A stretch of 64,000 nucleotides of DNA, from assembly GCA_977017575.1 (NCBI GenBank), contig CDRNVI010000161.1:29127-93126 (forward strand), given 5' to 3'. Position 1 is the first letter of the stretch; every line of letters starts with the position of its first letter. The notes beneath the pieces were generated by a model. The model did not search any database and was not told where the DNA came from. It saw nothing but the letters and a program-made list of their open reading frames with translations. The position numbers and the translations under genes are program-made. This DNA comes from Paramoeba atlantica. Taxonomy: Eukaryota > Discosea. Below, piece after piece: positions 52,964-64,000 of the stretch.

Positions 52964-53282
52964 ATTCTGGGGGTTCATTGTTCTTTTGAAGAAAGTTATT
53001 TTTCAAATAATGTCTTCTATTTTTGTTTCAAAGGAGGGGGATTGAAAGACTTCTTTTTCAAACCTCAGGAGAATAAGGAGAAGGGGAAGAACCATCTATT
53101 CATCTAACAGGTTCAATTCTCACATAGTGAATTTTTTCATTTTTTTTCATCTCTTCTTCAATCTTTTCTTTCCTTCTCTTAGATTAGAAGTGAGAATGAG
53201 AACAAATATATATATATTTCCTCATTTATTGCATCAAAATATTGTACAATTTGATCAGGTTTATTTTGGTTAACAATATTAT

Positions 53283-53336
53283 ATCGGGTTCCTTCCAGGG
53301 GGGCCTAATTAGTCTTTTTGGGCCTAATTAGGCTCC
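53283..53336 (+). repeat. piggyBac left terminal inverted repeat
   Basis: atcgggttccttccagg, then an internal duplicate of cctaattag separated by tctttttggg, then ctaattaggctcc. Reverse-complement partners are at 55711-55746 and, better preserved, at 9361-9396. Confidence 0.7.
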
Positions 53337-53453
53337 TGTTTGTTGGCCAAAATAAAGCACATTTTTGAACTTTTTTTTTTTTTTGACTTTCTTTTGTGTT
53401 TCTTTGAGGTTTTTTCTTGATTTTCATCATAATGCCTTTCTCAGAAAGTCTGA

Positions 53454-55532
53454 ATGAAAAAAGTTACAGTGGTGAGAAAAATGAGTTCTGGATCAACTTC
53501 TCCAAGAATTGAAGAATTGAAGGAGGATACTATTTGGTTCTGCAAAGCTGTGAACCTTTGCCCTTCTCATCTTCTAAGGAAACATTTTGGTGACCAATAT
53601 CAAGAAGCATCTCTCTCTTCACTCAGGGTGAAAAGGAACTTCAGAACTAGGACAGGAAATCTCAGATGATAGTTTTGCTTTGTTCTCCTGTCTTCCAGAA
53701 TGATTACCTTCTGGCTCTCCTTGAAAATTTGAAGTTTGTTGGAGAAGCGGATGTCTCAGAGGGTTGTGGGACTTCAACTCATCCATCTTCATCTTCATCA
53801 TCCTCTTCTGGCTCAGGAGGATCAAGTTCTGGTTCATCCCAGGCATCAACAACCTCTGTGCCTGTTTTGGGCTCATCTGATACTGATGATGAAGATACTG
53901 AATCTTGCTCTGATATTGAGGAGGAAGGGGAAGACAATGTAGCAGAACTCGTTGAAAATGATCTTTCCTTTGTGTTTCTGAGTGGTCTTCCTCAACAACT
54001 GATGCTTGTGCTGTGATAGGAGCACAAGACTTCAAGGCCTGTACAAGAATTCGCTTTGATGCTGTTTATGTCCCCACTCCCCTCGATATTTTTCTCCAAG
54101 TTCTGCCTCTAACCTTTCTAAAAACTGATGTGTTGAAAGCAACAAATGAGTTTAACCATTCTTTGAACTTCACTGAAGCTGAAATGCTTGATTTTATTGC
54201 CTTGTGCCAGATTATATCTTTCTACCCAGGACATAAAAGAAGGGATTTTTTTCGAATTTCAAAGGATTCAGCTGGATCTTCCTTGCATGGTACACTGCCT
54301 TATCTTGGGAAATATATCAGTAGAAATCAGTTTGATATGATTGTCTCCTCTCTTAAACTTGCTCCTCTCTCTGCAAAACCCTCTTACACAGACTGTATGT
54401 GGGAAATTCGACCCCTGATTGCTGCTTTTAATGAGAAGATGAAGACCATCTTTGTTCCAAGTTGGCAGGTCTGTCTGGATGAGTCTATGGTGGTGTGGTT
54501 CTGTAAATGGGCTCCTGGTTGGATGTTTGTTCAGAGGGAACCTCATCCTTTTGGAAATGAATATCATACAATTGGTTGTGGGGAGACTAGAGTGATATTC
54601 TTTCTTGAAATTGTGGAAGGAAAGTCCCATCCTCCTGAAATGGGCCTGCCCAAGTTTCAACCTCCATCTGGTTCTGGAGCGAAAACTGTTGGTTTAATGC
54701 TTAGAATGACTGAGGGAATTTGGGGAACTGGTCGAGTAGTTGCTTTGGATAGTGGTTTTTGTGTGTTGGAAGGTTGTATTCAACTTCTTTGAGAAGGGAT
54801 TGTATTGTACTTCAGTTGTGAAGAAAAAATGATATTGGTCCAAAGGAATTCCAGGGGAAGAGATTGTTGCACACCTCAAGGAGAAGGAACCTGGTTATGT
54901 GTGAAAGTGAAGAAAGGATCTCTGAGAGGTTATAAATTCTATGTGGAGGCTTTCCAAGATGTTCATCACTCTTCTATAATGATTAATACCTGGGGAACTT
55001 CTTTTCCCACTGGTTGCCTATGAAATTGCAAGCTTGAAGGCCAAAGACTCTCCCTGTGATATACTCAGCCTCTTGACTTTTACTATCAAACCAGGCATTG
55101 TGTGGATGATCACAACCAACTGAGAAAAATGAGTCCACAGGCAGTTTGCTTTCATTCTTGTAGTTGTGGAAGTCAATGCCTTCCTCATATTTCAGCACTT
55201 TTTCCCCCAAGCCAAAGAGCTCTCCTTTGCAGAATTTCATTTTGAGGTTGCCCAAGGTCTACTCTCTCAGAATCATCCCTTGGATGAAGGCTATAACCTG
55301 CAAATACCACTCCCAACTCATGTAGAATATCATCTGATGATTAAGCCCAACTTTGCTGGAGTTTGGTGAAATGGTAATTGGACTGAAGCCAGACAAGAGT
55401 ACCAGAAGAGTAGATGCAAATGGGACAAATTGTACAAAGAAAGTTCAAACCTATTGCTCCTGTGATCAAACACTCATTTTTTGTTCAGGTTGCTTTGCTG
55501 ACCATATGAGCAGGCACATGACTGAGGACTAA
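53454..55532 (+). pseudogene. piggyBac-type transposase, decayed but long
   Basis: Frame 1 (53454-53669) begins the protein, with KEDTIWFCKAVNLCPSHLLR. Frame 2 (53666-54016) has a Ser-rich and acidic linker. Frame 3 (54013-54792, 259 codons) holds the catalytic core: DFIALCQIISFYPGHKRRDF, CLDESMVVWF with the first Asp (residue 156), GWMFVQREPHPFGNEYHTIG, then VALDSGFCVLEG with the second Asp (residue 246). After a frame break KKKWYWSKGIPGEEI (stop in KKK-tga) and the third acidic block follow, then a cysteine-rich zinc domain ending at 55530-55532. Frame changes and stops inactivate it, although an intron near 53626-53699 could explain the first switch. It resembles PGBD4-type proteins of algae and oomycetes. 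Confidence 0.83.
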
Positions 55533-55763
55533 TTAGTCCTTTTGAAAAATGATGATTTTTTTTTTTTGGTGACTCAATTTTTTTTTTCAAAAAACAATAT
55601 TTGAACAAATATTTCTTGATATTCTTGTTTAAAAGATCTTTATTAAAAAGTTTATCAAAAAAAATCTCCCCTCCACCCACCAGTGGCTTCAAAAAAAGAG
55701 TCAAAAATAGAGGCCTAATTAGTCTTTTGGCTTGAAAGGAACTCGATTTTCTGGAGAGTTTAA

Positions 55764-57545
55764 CAATTTTATTTGTTTTTTTTCTGGTTTTTCTGGTTTT
55801 TTCTTTTTTTCTGGTTTTTTCTTTTCTTTTGGAAGATGGTGAAACATTTCTCCCAGAGTCTCACAGTTTTTGTGCTGTGTGGTTCACATATCTCAGATCA
55901 ATCTTTCTCTTTGGTATAAAAAGGCTGGAGATGCTGCTGTTGGTGAAGTCTCCTCTTTGTCCTGTTCCTTTGCATACTTCTTGAGTACTTTCTCTGGCCT
56001 TCTTTTCCATTGTTTATCCCTCTTGATTATCCTTGGTTTTGGTCTTTTCCCCTTTTGGAGTAGAGTTTCTCAAGCCAACTCCAAAACCCCCCCCTCTTAT
56101 TTATCTTGATCTCAATCTTCCATCTTCTTTTCTTTCTGATTGCAATCTGAACCAATTGGGCCAATTCAACATTCAAATAGGTTCTTGGCTGTTTCCTCTT
56201 AACTGCCTAAAAGGTGGTTTGACAAAAGGTCTCAATATTCAGACCCCCCCCTTGCATCCCCTGAGGATCTCAGTGACCCTTATCAAGGGGGGAAATATTC
56301 ATCCTTTTGGCCAACTGAGCTGATTGGCATTACTAGTCTGCTCCTCTTGGGTTCATATTTCTTCATCACTTTCTTTGAAATCTCCTTGAACCTCCTCATT
56401 TGATAACATCCACCTCTCAAGATCCTTGGATTTCCTAAAGTTGGTGTTAGAGAATCATTTTCTTCTATTCTTGTTGATAGGATTGAAGATTTCTCCTAAA
56501 TCAAATTTCACTTTCTCATCCTTTCCATTCTCATGTGTCTCTCTCTCTCTTTTATTTCTTTCTCAAGTCCTAAATTCTCTTTCTCCATTTCCCCCTATTC
56601 CCCTCATTAATTCCACAAGCTGGTCTTCCACACCATGCTTGCATGAATTTGATCATGGTGACTACAATGATGAGGTACAAGAGTGCTTTTTAGGTGCAGA
56701 AAGTGCTTAGATTCTTTGATCAAGGATATCTTTTGAGATATTGCATTCCTTCTGATGATGTGTGCGCTTTTTGTCCATCATCTTACCCTTCCTTCTTCTT
56801 TGCCTTCTTCTCCTCTGGTTTTTAATTTACTTTAAAGATGTCAGATCATGCAAGATGAACTTATGGACACAGGATTGGAAATTCAAAATTGATTATTCTT
56901 TGCTTCTATTTTTGATTCTGGTAATATTCCATTCAAGAGAAGATTTCTCATTTGTTTACAAAATGAATCAACCATTTGTTCAATTCAGGTCTATTGCTTT
57001 GTCTCCTCTCCAATATCTCTGCTTGTCCTTACCCCTCTCTTTAGGAGTTTGTTCATCAGTTATTCAAACTAAGTCTTGCTCAGATAAAGCATTAATCTTT
57101 TGGATGACTCTTTTGTGCCCTACATTTGGTTTTGACATGGGTGTGTGCACTCAACATCTTCCTCCATTCCAGATAAGGTTCAGTGAGAGCATCACCACTT
57201 GAGTGGCCTGGTGTTTGAGACTGAAATTGAAAGTTGACCCATCAATGCATTAACAAATGTCTTATATAAAGTTGACCTATCAATTGCATACTCAGTGTTT
57301 TGGCCAATGCTGAAGCCTTGAGTGATGTGGGCTCTTGGAGTGCACACTGGAGAACAAGTTGACCCATGCAACACCTCAAACCCAAAATGATGACTGTTTG
57401 TTGAGGGAGCAAGTTGACTCATGTTTTCTGATGACTCTTGTCTGGTTTGAGCAGGGGAGCAAAGTTTCAAAATAAATCTCTTTCCAGATCTCCAATGATG
57501 AGAGTGAAACTGTTATCTTGCTCATAATGAACAGTGACAGTTGGA
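55764..57545. other. Conserved IGS block, unit 2
   Basis: Colinear with 9430-11032, lacking a short piece near 56780 and keeping about 200 bp (57152-57352) absent from unit 1. A minus-strand frame 57470-57192 (HITQGFSIGQNTEYAIDRST) covers that piece and could be the ancestral state. No recognised family. Confidence 0.4.
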
Positions 57546-57851
57546 TCATTTTTGTTTGTCCAATTTTCTTTTGAGTTCATCAAGGTCTTTACAATTCTCA
57601 ATCATTTCATTGAGTTGTGTCAGCATTTGCTTCTTTGCTGCTTGGAGGTTGATTTCCTCTTCTCTTTTCCTTTTAGGTGGTGGAGGGGTTTGGTCAGATT
57701 GAGCAAACCACTGAACCAGGTTCATGCAATTACTTGAGAACATTTCAAAAGCTATATGTTGCCATAAGTTGAGATGAGGGAGGACCAAGTCTTGTGTCCC
57801 TGGCCAATTCCTTTCACTTTCAAAAGTTTTCCAATGTTCAGCCAAAGACAT
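57546..57851 (-). CDS. Conserved 101-codon ORF, unknown function (unit 2)
   Basis: Same length, start and stop as 11033-11338, with replacements K11E, K14R and D68N. W, PPPPKRKREEE and the C-terminal charged helix are unchanged. Decayed retroelement and piggyBac sequence surround it, yet this frame stays open in both units. Still, two units only, and 306 nt, are thin evidence. Confidence 0.45.
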   Translation of the reverse strand: MSLAEHWKTFESERNWPGTQDLVLPHLNLWQHIAFEMFSSNCMNLVQWFAQSDQTPPPPKRKREEEINLQAAKKQMLTQLNEMIENCKDLDELKRKLDKQK

Positions 57852-58365
57852 TGAAGACTACTGTGATCAGTGTTTTCTTCATGAGCTTACATCAGGTTGC
57901 ATTGACCCAGACAATGAAGAAGAAGAAGAAGAAGAACTTGAATCAGAGTTTCTTCAAACAATCAGTGTCAAGTCAAGATCACTGAAAATACATCCAGGAA
58001 TAGAAGTCTCTGGTGAAAGAGTTTCTGTTTGGATCAATCAACAAAACAGGTTCTTTTTTTCCCTTTCACAACATCATCACCTTCAACTTCTACACATAAC
58101 CTTTTCTTTCAAATCAAACAATCCAATCATCAAAAAAATAATAAATACACACTTTTTTTCCTTTTTCTTTTTCTTTTTTGTTCCATTTCTTCAACCTTCA
58201 CCATCTTTATTGAACCAAAAAACAAACAAATCAGAAAAAAGACCACAAGAGTGAACATATGGATATAACATCAGATTTTTTTTTGAAGGCTCAAAAGGAA
58301 TATTTGAAGTCACTTCAATCCTAAAAAACACTATGATTGCAAGTGCAGCTTAAGCCCACTCTCAT
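57852..58365 (+). other. Coding-like stretch and element X end, unit 2
   Basis: From 57854 the frame EDYCDQCFLHELTSGCIDPD continues through a Glu run to VSVWINQQNR before simple sequence; it is longer than in unit 1, which lost about 60 bp after gtttctgtttgg. The right part (58040-58345) is an inverted repeat of 43266-43605. Confidence 0.4.
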
Positions 58366-58650
58366 GTAAAGCATTAAACCAACAATTTTCACTCCAAAAC
58401 CTGATGGAGGTTGAAACTTGGACAGGCCCTTTTCAGGAATTTCAAGAGGATGGAACTTTCCCTTGACAATTTCAAGAAAAAATATCACTCTAGTCTCCCC
58501 TCAACCAATTATATGATGTTCATTTCCAAAAAAATATGGTTTCTTTCTGAACAAACATTCAACCAGAAGTCCATTTGTAGAACCACACCACCATAGACTC
58601 ATTCAAACAGACCTGACAGAGTTGTTAACTTGGAGCAAAGATGGTCTTCA
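58366..58650 (-). pseudogene. Inverted piggyBac fragment (unit 2)
   Basis: Allelic to 11783-12066, from the first Asp region to GLML on the minus strand, with stops. Joined to the retroelement on one side and to element X on the other in both units. Confidence 0.73.
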
Positions 58651-58664
58651 TCTTTTTGTTAAAA

Positions 58665-60855
58665 GCAACATGTAATTATAGATGGGGTGATCTCTCATGA
58701 TGATAATGTGGTTAAAAAAGCAATTAAGGATTTTTGGGAGGGTCTTCTCAGCATATAAAGACCATATAACAAAGATTCTCTTGATGAACTGATTGCTGAC
58801 CACCAACCTCATTTCCCCTCAGTTGAGAAACATGATGTGGACAGGAAGAAAGTCAATAAACTACTTCAGAGAACCAACAACACCAGCACAGGACCTGATG
58901 GTATTTCCTTCTCTTTGTATAAGGCAACACAAGAGAAGTACTTTGATATGTGGGTAGAACTAATTCAACAAGCAAGTGAGGTTATGAATTTTCAGGAGAT
59001 CAATTGATGAAGCAGTAGAATCAGTATATGACTTTTTTTACAAAGCTTTGGCAGAGGGGAAAGATGTGACTTTCCTCCAAACAGACTTTTGCAAGATATA
59101 TGATTATGTGAATTGTGATGCACTCCTTCATATTCTCAAAGGTTTGAACACCCCCCTCAAGCAATCTATGTTGTTGAGAAAGTCCTTTGTGAATATGTAA
59201 CCTGGCTGCTAAATATTGGTGGATCCAAGAGGGCAGGCATCAAAGAATCAATCCAAAGATGAACAGGAGTTAGACAAGGATGCCCAATCTCCTCTCTATT
59301 GTTTGTGATTGTGTTTGACATCCTCCTTGTGAGTCTGAAGAAGAAACACAACCCCCAAGATCTGCCAGGCTTTATGGATGATTTGGAAATGATACTTCAG
59401 AGAGCTGAAACCATCAATTCTCTCACTCCAACCTTTAAGAAATATAAAGAAGTGACTGGAGCTAAACTGAACTTTAATAAGTGCTTTGTTCTCTCAACTG
59501 AGTCTTACAAACCAGTAGGCCCCTGGTCTGAGATGGCAAGACTCAATTACTGTGGTGATGAAACTGGGAGTGAGATTGAGTAAATGGTTATCTCTTCTTA
59601 AAAATTGGGAGAAGGTGGTTCAAAAGATGAAGAAAGTTGGAACAGCAATTAAAAAGAGAGGTGGGAATTTTTGCTCAAGAGTGAAGATGGTCAATACCTA
59701 TTTAACTCCATGTATGGAATACTTAGTGAGATTCAAGTTGATCCTAAAATCTGTCACCTCTTTGATGTAGAAATCCCTCTGCTCAGCCCTGGGTGCCTAT
59801 GCCAACACTAAAACCTCTGTTCTTACTTTATGCTATCCCCTTTGAACTCAAATCCTCAACTACACCACTTCATTGTTTTTAATTGAGCTCTTTTCACCTC
59901 TTGTCCACCAATGAAGAGTGACTATCAGAGTCCTCTCTCCATTGGAGTTATGTAGAAGGATGCTTTCATTGCAGTCCAAAGCCTTTCTTCCAAAGTTGTG
60001 TTTGGCCAAGCCACTTGTTGCATATACCAATATGTCTCAAATGATTCCAATTGAAATCAAAGACTTGTATGTAGAGGAAGAAAGAGCTGAGTGTGTGGTG
60101 TACAACTTGACTCATGCAATTAGACCTTAGCTTAAGAGGAATTTACTTAAATTTCTAATAAAAGAGCTATCTACAAGAAACAAGTTGTTTCACTTCTCAA
60201 ACTAAGATGCTCAGCTGTCACTGAGAAAAGGAGTTATGATCTCATCTACTGGAAAAATGCTCTGTGGCTGAGGGTCTTCTTCAAGCAAGAGGAAGGAAAT
60301 GTATTTTGCTGAAAGTACCCAACTGACAAGAAACTAAGAGTGTATGGTCTTGTCTTAAAGTATCTTACCAAGCAAGAAACCTCTGTGGTAAGTGTTGCCC
60401 TACTGAGTTTGTAGCTTACAATGTATACAAAAGAAATTAAATCAGCTTAGTATACTAAAAAAAATTTTAGAAAAATCCTGAGAAAGAATAAAATCCTTCC
60501 TTAGCTTCTAAGGACTCAAACTGAAAAAGGATCTAAAGAGAAAAAAAGTTTTAAATTCAAAAGCTTTTAAATGTTTTATAATGGTTCAAAACATACAAAC
60601 CCTCATCTAGGGGGTGCAGGTTTTGCAGTTTTCAGAGAAAAAAGAGAGATATGTGGTGGGTTTGAAACCATTTCTCTTGGCTTTAACAATATTGGTGAAT
60701 TTACAAGTTGCTTGAAAGGGATACAAAGTATTAAATCAATGATAAAAGAGATTATAATTGTTGAAGATTGTATAATTCTTACCAAAGCAGTGTTCAAAAC
60801 CCATACTAAAAAAAATTATACTTTAAATGAATTACTTTGTGAAATTACAAGTTAA
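58665..60855 (+). pseudogene. Non-LTR retroelement: RT plus RNase H, degraded (unit 2)
   Basis: Same order as in unit 1: STGPDGISFSLYK, LLQTDF-type motif A (FLQTDFCKIYDYVN), motif B (GVRQGCPISSLLFVIVFD), GFMDDL and GAKLNFNKCF in one open frame (59299-59583) that is interrupted in unit 1, then the thumb-like part (59552-59770) and the RNase H-like domain (60571-60855: GGAGFAVF, NNIGEFTSCL, VEDCIILT). It lacks the 244-bp insertion of unit 1. Each copy carries stops the other lacks, for example within 58750-58760 (tataaa versus cagaaa). Confidence 0.82.
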
Positions 60856-62079
60856 GGCTTGAAGGTTTGCAACACTATAAGCAAGACAATTATTTAAGAT
60901 AAGAAAAGTTTTGATATCATCTTTGAACTTTAAAAATCAATATTTTATAATTACTTTTAAAACAAAAATTTTATCAATTCAATAAGAAAATAACTTATTA
61001 TTGATATTTAGTGATGAAAATAATATTACATGACACCATTCATTCACTGAGAAATTATATATTACCTTTAAGTTTGAAACAAAGGATATTGTTTTGATAA
61101 TTATAAAAATTAAAAAACTCTATCTAATAATACCAATTATAAACATTAAAGTGATATAGAATTCATTTCAAGAGAAATAATATATATGGAAACAATTATA
61201 TATTAAAACAACTTTGAGTTTTTTAGTATCTTTTTTACAATTAAAATCAGTTTCATTAATATTTATAATCAATTGAAAGTGAGCAGCATCAATTTTTTTT
61301 TGCAATTTTTTTGCATTTTATTTCAGCTTTTCTTCAAACAAATTACACCTTTCTACCTTAAGTGACTTTGAATCAATAAGAAAAAGTTGTTTTTCACTTT
61401 AAACAAAGGAATAAATTAAGGTAAAAGAGATTACTTTTAAGAAAGTGATATTAATCCAATCTTTGAAAGTGGTTTGGATCAATGAAACTTGGTTTCTATT
61501 ACATTTTTACATATATTTAACAATTTTATCAATTTGAAAAGGTTCAATCTTTATAAAGTGTTTTCACATCTTTGATTTTACTCTAAAAAGCAAGTTACCC
61601 TAAGTTTTGAAAAGTTTTCTGTTTTGTTGTTAGTTAATTTGAAAAAAACAACTCACAGTTGTGAAAGTTATTATTCATTCTTTTTCATTTGAATTATTAA
61701 AAATTAATTTTTCATAAAAACAATAATATTACTTTATTAAAATTTAATAAAGAGTTAACTTTTCTTATTCAAAGGTTTCATAAAAAAGAATGTATTCATA
61801 AACTAGAAGTTTTAAATTTTACAATGAAATTACTTCAACAAGAAGGACAAAAGATTTTTTTTTTTTTTTGTGAAAGAAGAGAATAGATTCTTAAAAATGA
61901 GTTTAGGTGAAATGAAATAATTAAACAAAAACCAATAAAAACAAACAAAAAACTAAAATCAATTTTAGAAATAAAACTAATTTTCTTTATTTGGTAAAAA
62001 AAAAAATATTTTTTTCAATTTGATTTTTATATTTTTTAAAAAAATAAGATTTTAAATATTCAAAAAAGAGAAAAAAATT
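60856..62079. other. AT-rich spacer, unit 2
   Basis: Colinear with 14521-15730 but more AT-rich, with many C-to-T and G-to-A differences. No gene. Confidence 0.5.
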
Positions 62080-64000
62080 TTTGATAAAAAAAGAAAATAA
62101 AAAATAAATCAAATACATCAATTCAAAACAATTAAGAAATTTTATTGAACCAACTTAAAAAATATCATAGATCTGAAATATAAGTTCTAAAAATATCACA
62201 GAATCAGAAAATAAATTAAGGAATTGTATTCAATATGGAGACATAATTAAGAAATTGAAATTACAAAAAAATAATATGAAAAAAAGAAAATAAAAAATAA
62301 ATCAAATACATCAATTCAAAACAATTAAGAAATTTTATTGAACCAACTTAAAAAATATCATAGATCTGAAATATAAGTTCTAAAAATATCACAGAATCAG
62401 AAAATAAATTAAGGAATTGTATTCAATATGGAGACATAATTAAGAAATTGAAATTACAAAAAAATAATATGAAAAAAAGAAAATAAAAAATAAATCAAAT
62501 ACATCAATTCAAAACAATTAAGAAATTTTATTGAACCAACTTAAAAAATATCATAGATCTGAAATATAAGTTCTAAAAATATCACAGAATCAGAAAATAA
62601 ATTAAGGAATTGTATTCAATATGGAGACATAATTAAGAAATTGAAATTACAAAAAAATAATATGAAAAAAAGAAAATAAAAAATAAATCAAATACATCAA
62701 TTCAAAACAATTAAGAAATTTTATTGAACCAACTTAAAAAATATCATAGATCTGAAATATAAGTTCTAAAAATATCACAGAATCAGAAAATAAATTAAGG
62801 AATTGTATTCAATATGGAGACATAATTAAGAAATTGAAATTACAAAAAAATAATATGAAAAAAAGAAAATAAAAAATAAATCAAATACATCAATTCAAAA
62901 CAATTAAGAAATTTTATTGAACCAACTTAAAAAATATCATAGATCTGAAATATAAGTTCTAAAAATATCACAGAATCAGAAAATAAATTAAGGAATTGTA
63001 TTCAATATGGAGACATAATTAAGAAATTGAAATTACAAAAAAATAATATGAAAAAAAGAAAATAAAAAATAAATCAAATACATCAATTCAAAACAATTAA
63101 GAAATTTTATTGAACCAACTTAAAAAATATCATAGATCTGAAATATAAGTTCTAAAAATATCACAGAATCAGAAAATAAATTAAGGAATTGTATTCAATA
63201 TGGAGACATAATTAAGAAATTGAAATTACAAAAAAATAATATGAAAAAAAGAAAATAAAAAATAAATCAAATACATCAATTCAAAACAATTAAGAAATTT
63301 TATTGAACCAACTTAAAAAATATCATAGATCTGAAATATAAGTTCTAAAAATATCACAGAATCAGAAAATAAATTAAGGAATTGTATTCAATATGGAGAC
63401 ATAATTAAGAAATTGAAATTACAAAAAAATAATATGAAAAAAAGAAAATAAAAAATAAATCAAATACATCAATTCAAAACAATTAAGAAATTTTATTGAA
63501 CCAACTTAAAAAATATCATAGATCTGAAATATAAGTTCTAAAAATATCACAGAATCAGAAAATAAATTAAGGAATTGTATTCAATATGGAGACATAATTA
63601 AGAAATTGAAATTACAAAAAAATAATATGAAAAAAAGAAAATAAAAAATAAATCAAATACATCAATTCAAAACAATTAAGAAATTTTATTGAACCAACTT
63701 AAAAAATATCATAGATCTGAAATATAAGTTCTAAAAATATCACAGAATCAGAAAATAAATTAAGGAATTGTATTCAATATGGAGACATAATTAAGAAATT
63801 GAAATTACAAAAAAATAATATGAAAAAAAGAAAATAAAAAATAAATCAAATACATCAATTCAAAACAATTAAGAAATTTTATTGAACCAACTTAAAAAAT
63901 ATCATAGATCTGAAATATAAGTTCTAAAAATATCACAGAATCAGAAAATAAATTAAGGAATTGTATTCAATATGGAGACATAATTAAGAAATTGAAATTA
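62080..64000. repeat. 193-bp satellite, about ten homogeneous units (continues past window)
   Basis: The marker atagatctgaaatataag recurs at 62167, 62360, 62553, 62746 and on, every 193 bp, and monomers are almost identical (tattgaaccaactt, tatcacagaatcag, attgtattcaata). All are of the B type of unit 1; the A type is gone. The array is at least twice as long as in unit 1 and is cut by the window end. Confidence 0.96.

Larger units (their letters stand above)
53274..55759 (+). mobile_element. piggyBac-like element, almost full length
   Basis: Inverted ends at 53283-53336 (atcgggttccttccaggggg ... ctaattaggctcc) and 55711-55746 flank a transposase. TTAA stands outside each end (53270-53273 and 55760-55763), matching the TTAA target duplication of piggyBac elements. 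The exact outer bases beyond the TIR do not match well, so the ends are approximate. Unit 1 keeps only the part corresponding to 54815-55763. Confidence 0.7.

Noticed and set aside
54013..55532. UGA recoded as an amino acid in the piggyBac frame
   Set aside because: Stops of other kinds and frameshifts are also present, and the polyubiquitin gene shows nothing unusual; decay is enough.

Overview
The window is nuclear ribosomal DNA of a eukaryote. It begins inside a 28S rRNA gene, crosses a complete intergenic spacer (IGS, about 33 kb), then holds a complete 18S-ITS1-5.8S-ITS2-28S block and about 22.6 kb of the next IGS. The 28S sequence at base 1 recurs at 39934, so the tandem unit is about 39.93 kb. 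rRNA conservation, AT-rich spacers, standard stop codons and the 5.8S type (helix ending in TTGAGTGTCATT) suggest an opisthokont protist, for example an ichthyosporean-like lineage or an early-branching fungus. This placement is low confidence; a database search with 34563-36668 would settle it.

Layout of unit 1 (1-39933): 28S 3' part (1-1447); tRNA-Gly (1781), tRNA-Thr relic (2683), tRNA-Met (3234); a 1.1-kb PIF/Harbinger-like DNA transposon (4327-5434); a short palindrome (7657); a 5S rRNA-derived relic on the minus strand (7809-7914); the 3' part of a piggyBac element (8428-9396); a conserved 101-codon minus-strand ORF (11033); an inverted piggyBac fragment and a degraded RT-RNase H retroelement (11783-14520); a 193-bp satellite (15731-16790); a second non-LTR element with paired zinc fingers (19355-22295); a 2-kb purine-to-pyrimidine strand switch (22190-24330); an intact four-repeat polyubiquitin gene on the minus strand (25056-25979); G/T-rich simple sequence; tRNA-Lys (30765); a pyrimidine-rich array carrying at least seven copies of a roughly 50-bp motif (30913-32863); then the 18S gene.

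Unit 2 (from 39934) repeats the same order, but its IGS is heavily rearranged. Its tRNA-Gly is cut off at the 5' end. It gains a tRNA-His-like relic, a 1-kb element with 35-bp inverted ends, a gag-like block with a zinc knuckle, and a nearly complete piggyBac (53274-55759). Its tRNA-Thr is intact where unit 1 has a relic. Its 193-bp satellite is a homogeneous monomer array that runs off the window end. The polyubiquitin and tRNA-Lys positions of unit 2 lie beyond the window.

Taken together, one repeat carries genes of all three nuclear polymerase classes: rRNA (Pol I), polyubiquitin (Pol II), and tRNAs plus a 5S relic (Pol III). All are embedded in transposon debris. Adjacent rRNA genes are nearly identical while adjacent spacers differ by kilobases. 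If other units carry the same genes, translation and protein-turnover genes would be amplified together with rDNA; that last point is inference.
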